Shown: piece after piece, positions 56,995 to 64,000 of the stretch
Position numbering within the stretch: the stretch's first letter is position 1
How the letters are laid out: each line of letters opens with the position of its first letter
Source of the DNA: Eutypella sp. D-1
Taxonomy: Eukaryota > Ascomycota > Sordariomycetes > Xylariales > Diatrypaceae
Direction: 5' to 3'
DNA length: 64,000 nucleotides
Assembly: GCA_023313575.1 (NCBI GenBank)
Contig: JAJTTP010000028.1
Span: 186,001 to 250,000 of the forward strand
The notes under the pieces: generated by a model
The model's database searches: none
The model's input: the letters and a program-made list of their open reading frames with translations, nothing else
Told to the model about the DNA's origin: nothing
Translations under genes and position numbers: made by a program

Positions 56995-59473
56995 TAAATT
57001 AATAAAGTTAAAAAATTTTTCGCGTTAATATTATTAATAAATTTTTATTATTATCTTTCCCCGTTTATTTTTATAACGGATAATAACCTTTTTTAATTTA
57101 TATTACCGTATAATAACCCTTTTTTACCTTTTTTATTATTATTATAAATATTATTATCGTTACCGTTTTTAAAATTATTTATTATATCGGATAATTAATA
57201 ATAAGCCGGATTATCGTTTAAGGTTATAAATAAAAAAAGCCGTTTAACGGGAGAATATGAATATTTTCGTTTAATTTTTTAACCTTATTTTAAAACGTAT
57301 AACATTATTAATTTAAGCATTTAACCCCGCGGTTATAAAATGGATAAAAATTAACTTTTAACAGGTTATTTTTAAATAAAAGGTTATATAAGTATTATTT
57401 ATTTTCGATAATTTTAAAGCGATTAATAACCGCCCCGATATTAACCGAATAACGGAAAAAATGTTTAATAAATATTAAGATTATTTTCGGGGATTTACGA
57501 AAATAAATTTCGAGGTTATATTTAAATAGTTCCGGTTTATTTTAAAAATGGTATTAATATAATAAAGCGTATATATTAAAAAAAATAACGTAAATGTTAT
57601 AATTAAGTTAATTAATTTTATTACTTAATAATAACTCCCGGAATAGGAATTTATTAAATTCGAAATAAATATAAATAAATAATTTTATACGTTAATATAA
57701 AAGGTATCGGTTTATAATATAAAGTACGGATTAGTTTATTTATAATTTTATAAATTATTTATATATTTTATTATTCGGTTTAAAACGTTTATAAAACCGT
57801 CCGGTAAATTTTAATATTAACCGTTTTAAAATAATTAATTAAACATTTTAACGGTATAAATCAGGTTATATAAAATAATAACCCCGTTTATTTTATTATT
57901 TAACCTTTTACGGTAATTTTTAAAATACGTTTTTAATTAACTTTTTTTTAAATATATTTTTACCCCGGATTAACCGTATATTATTAATTTAAGTTTTAAT
58001 ATAAAACGTTTAAAACCTTATAAAATATCGAATATTTTAATAATGCTTAATATTTTTTCGGTAATTAACGTTTTTTCGGTACTTAATAATCCTTTATTTT
58101 TTAAACGGGTTTAACCTTAATTTATTTTATTTACGTAATAACCCCTTTTTACTTAGTTTATATAACCTTTTCCCGGAAATATTAATTTAAAATACCCGTA
58201 TTAATACTTTTATTTAAGATATTTTTACGGTTATCCGATTTACCCGTTTTACCCGGGCATATTAGGTTATTTCTTTTTAATTAATAAAATAATATTAATA
58301 ACTTTTTAAATAATTATACTTAACGATAAAAAAAGATAACCGGACCGTCCTTTTTTTTTAAAAATTTAAATTAATTTATATATTATAAGATTTAAACAGT
58401 TTAAAAATATTAATTTTTAATATTACCTTTTTTTCCTTTTCCTTTACCGATTGCTTTAAATAAAAAACCGGGGCCCGTAAAAACTTTAAAAAGTTACGAT
58501 TCTTTTTATTAAACGGTATTTAAATTTATTTTAAAACTTAATTTATTATTAAATCGGACCCCGATATTTATTAATAATTAATAAAAGCAAATTTATTACG
58601 TTATTTTATTAATTAAAGTTCCGAATAAATTATATTTATTAATTATTATAAGATAATTTAAAAAGGCCTGGAATAAGGAGAATAATTATACGGGAAAAGT
58701 TTATAATATTTTAAAAAATAAGTTCCGATTTTTTTTTAACGTATGTTATATTAACGGTATTTAATAAACGTAATTTTACGTTATATTTTTAATTATCTTA
58801 TTAAAATATATAGCATTATATTTTTTTTATAATATCCCCCGTTATTTAATATTTATTAATATATATTTTATTATAAAATATTATTTTAATACCGAATAAA
58901 ATAAAATTTAATACCATTATAATTAAATTTTTATAACTTTTTTTTATCATTAAGGTTAAAAATGCCGGTAAAAATAATTTAAAAATGTTTTAAATCATAT
59001 TTAATAAATATTTTTTATATTAAAAAAATATTAAGGCCTAAGTTTCGAAAAAAATAATAATTAATAACCGTTATATATTAAACTTGCCGTATAATCCTTT
59101 AGCTTTAATATGCTTTTTTTAAACCTGTTATTTATTTCGAAAACTTAATAAATAAATTATAAGCCTTAATTAATATATAGTTAATAAAAATAATAACGAT
59201 AATAATAACGATAATAATAACGCTTTTTACGTTAACCGTAAATATTATTATGTAACGGCCGGTTTATTCTTAATTATTAGTCCGGTCGAGGGGTTTATGT
59301 TAATAAAAATGCTAAGGGTTTTAAGTAATAAGTAATTACGTTTAATAAAAAAAAAGGTGTTTTAAATAATTAAATTATATTATAAATTAATAAATTTAAA
59401 AACTATTTAAAAAAATAGTAATAAACGTAATTATATATTATTTATATCCTTTATTCCTGATACCGGAATATAA

Positions 59474-59645
59474 TGTTAAATGTTAAATCGTTAAGATAAC
59501 TGGTTATCCCAGCTATCCTGGCTATCCTCTTTATTACGTGACCTAAATATGGCTTATCTTATCGTGGCTGTTCTTTTCAATGCCATGGTCAGGGATTGTT
59601 TGTGCCAATCCTATTTGGGCCCAATGACCTAGCCAGGTTATAACA
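59474..59645. repeat. Non-RIP insertion nested in the copia element (solo-LTR or MITE-like)
   Basis: An island of normal base composition of about 150 bp (from AGATAACTGGTTATCCCAGC to CCTAGCCAGGTTATAACA) interrupts the AT-rich interior. Its edges read TGTTA and TAACA. Imperfect inverted ATAACTGG / CCAGGTTAT ends are present. A clean target duplication could not be identified, so the exact limits are uncertain. Confidence 0.6.
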
Positions 59646-62600
59646 TTTTAAAACGATAAAAACGGGAAATATTATTAAAAATAAAGGAAACCCGACCGAT
59701 AATAAAAACGTAAATGTTAAGTATGTAAAAAAAAAAATTAATTTATTAAGCATTTAAAACGGGAACGTAAAAAAGTAAAAACTTAATAAAAAGTTAAAAA
59801 AATATCCCGCCGTAATAACTATACCGTTTTTTTTATCAAGTACGAAAAAAATAAACCCGTTTTAAAATATAGAGAAAAAGATATTACGAAATATTTTAAT
59901 TATTTAAATAATAGCTAATATTCTATAGCTATTTATTTATTTATTTAAGTTTTTTAATATCGAATCGATTTTTTTTACCGATTATAAAAAATAATACTCC
60001 CGATATTATATTCGTTTTAAATAAATATATTAAAAGCATATTTTAAAAAGTTATGCCGAATATAAATACGGCTAAAATATTTATTACCGGGAAAGAATAA
60101 TATTTTATTTTAATAAAGGAATATCTTAATTAACGATTAAAAATAAATAAAAATTATATAAAAAAAGTTAATATCCGTTTCGGAAATAAACCCCGTATTA
60201 AATTATTCGGTATAATCTTAATTAATACCTTTTTCGGTTAAATCGATTTTTACGTAATAAAAATAAATACTTTATTTTTAATATCGATTAAAAATATAAA
60301 TCGATTTAATATATAATTTAATAACGTTATTAATTAATTAATCGGTAAAAATGGCGTAATAATTATTATTATTTTAAAATAAAAATATTTATAGTTTAAA
60401 TTCGACGATATTATTTATTTTACGGAGGTAAAATTACGTAAAATTTATACACGTTTCGGATATTTATTTATTAATAAACTGTATAATTTTTTAAATAAGG
60501 CAAAATACGATATCGAAATTAACGTTTTTAAAAAAATTAATAAATTTTATTATTATTATTAAATTAAAGGTAAAGCGTTTTAAAGGTTTAAATTTAATTT
60601 AAAAAATTTAAAGGTAAGGTTTAATTTTAAAATAATCGTTAATATAATATATTTAAATAAAAAGCTTATTTTTCACGTTATCGACGTAATTATAAGATTT
60701 TAAATAATATGTTTTATAAAAAATATATTAATTAAAAAAATATAAAATATATTTAAAAAATATTAAATCGATATATATTTAAAACCCCCGGATATTATTA
60801 TTTATAACGCCGATACGAATTTCGATAATACCGAGTTCCGTAATAAAATACGTTTTATCGGGATTATTTATTATTAAATATTAATAAAAGCATATTAATT
60901 TATCCGTAAAATGAAAAAATATTATAATTTTATCCGTAAAGTTTATAAAATTATTATTAAAAGATTTAAAAATATTAAAATAAAATTATTACGTTTATAA
61001 ATAGTAATAAAAATAATTAACGATATAATTAACCTTAACGGTTTTATTTTTACTTTATTAATTTTTAAAGTTTACCTTTAAATTAATATAAACTTACCCT
61101 TTACTTTTATATAGATTTAAAAAACTTAAATAATATAAAAGGTTATAATAAAAGTTAAGAAAATTAAGGTATAAAACTCGGTCCAAAACGTATTAAATAT
61201 TAAAAATAACCCGAATACGTAAAAAATACTTTTAAAATCTTTTTTTTTAAACAGTAAAGTATTTATATATAAAAAAAAAGAAAGATAAAAAGGCTTTTTT
61301 AAAGTTATCGTAATTATTAATAAAGATATAATAATAGATTCGAAAATAACAGAAAATACGGTAATTTTTCGGAGCTTATACGTTAAACTTTATATTTAAT
61401 TAAAAGAAAAACTAATAACCATTTTTAATAAAAAAGTCGAAAAAATATGTATAAACTTTTAATACGTTAATATTAAAAAAAACCGATAAAATATTAATTT
61501 TTAAACTTAAAGTAAATAAAAAGATCGTAATATATAAAAAGTTATTTAAAACTTTTAACCTTAAGGAATTAAATGCTTTATTTAAAAAAGGCATATTACG
61601 ACCCGAAATATATAACGTTATTAATTATTAAAGCATAATAATTTTTAAATTAAAAATAGTTTATAAAATAAAAAATAAATATACCTTATCGTTATATAAA
61701 AAGTTATAACTAATCGTTTAAAAATATAAAGATTTTAATAAAACTTTTATTATAACTTACGTACTTATTATTTAACGAATTAATTAACGTTTTATTTTAA
61801 TAATAACCTTTATTTTACGGTTTAAAGGAATAAAGGTTATAATATAAGATATTATTATAGTTTATACTTAATTTAAAACGCCGATATAACGGATTATTTT
61901 TATATAATTATTTATTAAATTAAAAAATAAGTATTTTAAAAAAACGTTATTATATGTTATTAAATTATTATATAATTTTATAAAATCGGGCATTTATTAA
62001 TTTAAAACTTATTCGTAATATTATTAACAGGAATTATATATAAAATTATTAATATTTAACCTTTATTTATTAATATCGGATTTAAAATTATTCGGGATTA
62101 CGGGATTTTAAATAAATAATATTTTTAATATCGGTATAATAAATTTTTTTGCTTTAAAAAATAAAGCGTTTAATAAAATAAAGATTAAGGTACGGTTATA
62201 AAAAATATTAAAAAACGGATCGACGGAAAATTTTAACGGTTTATAAATTATCGTTTATAAATATAAAGTATTTATTATATAAAAGGGATAAATTAAAAAA
62301 TTAAAATTTTTAAATTTAAAAATACCTCCCCCGAAATTAATAAAAAAGTTCGTTAAATAATAAATACGCGGAGTTTATATCTTTTTTATTTATTAACTAA
62401 AAGCTGTATTCGATTATTTTACGGCAATATAATATATTAAACCCGGCCTTAAAAAAGTTAAAACATTAAACGTTAAAATTAAAAAATAAATAAATAATAA
62501 AAATTATGGATTTAATTATATCGAATTAAACCTTATTAAGCTAAAATTATATATTTTCGTTAATAATAAAAATATAAATTTATAAATCAGTTATATTATC

Positions 62601-63134
62601 GTTAATAATAAAAATATAAATTTATAAATCAGTTATATTATCGTTTTAAATAATAAGGAATTAAAAAATTATAATAATAAACTTAATATTAAAGGTAATA
62701 TTATTTATTAATTATTTATTAAATAAAAACGTGTTATTTATAACGTTTTAATTAATAAAATATATGGAATAATTTAAGGTTTTAATATAAAATATGTTTT
62801 ATATTATACGTTAAATATTATTTTAACACGTTTATTATTTCCCCGGGCCTTATTAGTTTTATATATTAATTCCCTTTTTTATATTAATGCCTGGTATAAA
62901 TAAATAATATTAATAAAAAAAGGCTAATAATCGATTTAATAATATTCGATAAATCCATAGCATTTATAATTTTACCGATATTATAATAAAGATTATCCTT
63001 AATAAAGTTATAAAAACGTTTATTAAAAATAAGTAAAACGGGAGTAATATTATTAATATTTATTACTTAATTATTTATTTTTTATATTAATAACATTTTA
63101 TAATTATTTAATTACGAATAGAAAATAAAATAAA

Positions 63135-63333
63135 TATTAATTATTAATAGTTATTAATATGGACCCACATACTAGTAAAATGTACCTATGTACTTATCTC
63201 CCGTATATATAAAGATACGGGCTTCGCCCGTATCCCTTTTAAATAAATAGATAAACCTTAAACCAGAATATAACACCAGTCTTACCACCTTTCATATTGT
63301 TATCTCTTTCCCTTACGTACGTACCTACCAACA
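63135..63333 (+). repeat. 3' LTR of the copia element
   Basis: 199 bp; its left edge reads TATTAATTATTAATAG where the 5' copy has TGTTGGTTGTTAGTGG, and it ends CCTACCAACA. It contains the same hairpin (GATACGGGCTTCGCCCGTATC). Confidence 0.85.
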
Positions 63334-63486
63334 ATGTTGCATGTCACGGAGTGTAACTGCGTGCATATCAAGCATGTGATTTGATCGTAGAAAGTCAGGT
63401 TTAACCGACTCATATCTCAGCTTATACAGCTTCACATGATTCCGTCCCTTGTCAGGAAAGCCATCTTTGCGATCGCGCCAGCGCAA
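63334..63486 (-). pseudogene. CmcJ/AsaB-family oxygenase gene, 5' part
   Basis: 51 open codons read DGFPDKGRNHVKLYKLRYES, PDFLRSNHML and HAVTLRDMQH, then join in frame across one ATGTT copy to the continuing frame at 56811 (MINKLSLDNNGFEAH). The combined pattern 'V-x-(L/I)-x-D-(M/I)-x...LD-N-GF' is the N-terminal block of CmcJ/AsaB oxygenases. A TGA at 63,487-63,489 blocks further upstream reading, so either an intron or a lesion lies there. Confidence 0.6.
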
Positions 63487-63489
63487 TCA

Positions 63490-64000
63490 CGTCGCTATCA
63501 TTCCTTATATTCACCAGCTGATAATTAGGCAGTTACCACACCAAGAATAACGATCGATCAAGCATGGCGTATCTAAGCCGGGGGTGGGGGTGGGGGAGAG
63601 GCTTCGAGCGGTAGTGCCCAGTGGCCGAGCGTTGGCCGAGCGGGTGGTTGAACCGATATTGGGTGGAGGATCAAGTCGAAGAAACAGAGGGTGACGCCTC
63701 TGCAGACCATCCTCGGAAGTGCTTCAAAACTGACATGTCGAATTGGCCAATCGGCGAGCACAGACGGTGAGCGGGGAAGCCGCTTGTAGTTGCATTTCCG
63801 GCTCACCGGTCGAGATTCATTCACCCGACACTGATTTGTTATATTTTCAGCGCCGCATGTCGGGTTTCACCACAACTGAGTAGACAAACACGTTAGTAGC
63901 TGCATACGGCGAAGCTATCAGTCCATGCATAAGAATGCCGGACCATGTCTCCCGAGGTACCGGATGCAACTCAGAGTTGTATAATTGTGTAGGGATCTTA
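63490..64000. other. Right end of the window, no gene recognised
   Basis: A G-rich tract GGGGGTGGGGGTGGGGGAG lies at 63,580-63,598. The reverse ORF of 83 codons here has no motif. The 5' end of the CmcJ-like gene may extend into this part. Confidence 0.3.

Larger units (their letters stand above)
56817..63333 (+). mobile_element. Complete, RIP-mutated Ty1/copia LTR retrotransposon
   Basis: A 6517-bp element with LTRs at 56817-56994 and 63135-63333 (ends TGTTGG..CCAACA, altered by mutation in the inner copies) and a perfect ATGTT target duplication. The interior is extremely AT-rich. Forward-strand reading through stops recovers copia order: a GAG-pre-integrase-like segment near 60,440-60,560 (NKLYNFLNKA, EINVFKKINKFYYYY), integrase near 60,600-61,050 (FHVIDVIIRF, NTEFRNKIRFIGII, KLLLKDLKILK), then reverse transcriptase at about 61,550-62,450 and RNase H near 62,800-63,080. 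Gag should fill 57.1-59.4 kb but is unreadable. Copia is inferred because integrase precedes RT. It is inserted within a CmcJ-like gene and is certainly inactive. Confidence 0.85.

Noticed and set aside
57000..63130. AT-rich block as inserted mitochondrial DNA or a centromere core
   Set aside because: It is bounded by LTRs and a target duplication, and copia integrase can be read through the C-to-T changes.
63600..63660. tRNA-like GGCCGAGC..GGTTGAACC
   Set aside because: No cloverleaf could be drawn; acceptor and anticodon arms do not pair.

Overview
The window reads as nuclear DNA of a filamentous ascomycete. Genes carry short GT..AG introns, there is a HET-domain protein and a NACHT/WD40 NLR, and the transposons are of Ty1/copia and Fot1/pogo type. 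Two blocks (about 46.8-48.05 kb and 57-63.1 kb) are extremely AT-rich, as expected from repeat-induced point mutation (RIP). A Eurotiales-like fungus would fit, but the species cannot be read from the sequence.

Layout. 0-2 kb: a TDP2-like phosphodiesterase gene broken by one frameshift. 2-6.1 kb: no gene recognised. 6.2-8.5 kb: an intact large membrane protein. 8.9-22.4 kb: a graveyard of protein-like fragments on both strands. The only recognisable one is the C-terminal half of a second-largest RNA-polymerase subunit that looks viral or linear-plasmid-like; the others include acidic, SR-rich and coiled-coil proteins. Their stop codons are mostly explained by C-to-T change at CAA, CAG or CGA. 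23.3-24.7 kb: an integrase remnant and a solo LTR with a perfect 5-bp target duplication. 25-36 kb: HET protein, dead ABC transporter, truncated homocitrate-synthase paralogue, pogo-type transposase tail and an intact 1436-residue ankyrin membrane protein.

38.5-44.9 kb: a diterpenoid locus. A bifunctional copalyl-diphosphate/kaurene-type diterpene synthase (with one apparent frameshift) faces a CYP503-like P450. The P450 loses its 3' half at about 43,935, exactly where a convergent FAD-linked oxidase also loses its 3' half, so this is a rearrangement joint. 46.6-48.9 kb: small ORFs, a hairpin, a RIP-degraded Fot1-like element and another solo LTR. 49.4-54.5 kb: an intact NLR with an N-terminal lipase-like (SesB-type) domain, a NACHT domain and a WD40-like propeller. 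55.6-63.5 kb: a CmcJ/AsaB-family oxygenase gene (the family that includes gibberellin GA4 desaturase), interrupted by a complete 6.5-kb RIP-mutated copia element whose LTR ends and target duplication can be read exactly.

Together, the diterpene synthase, P450, FAD oxidase and CmcJ-like gene look like a decayed gibberellin-like diterpenoid cluster in a transposon-rich accessory region. The HET, NLR and ankyrin genes around it have kept open frames.
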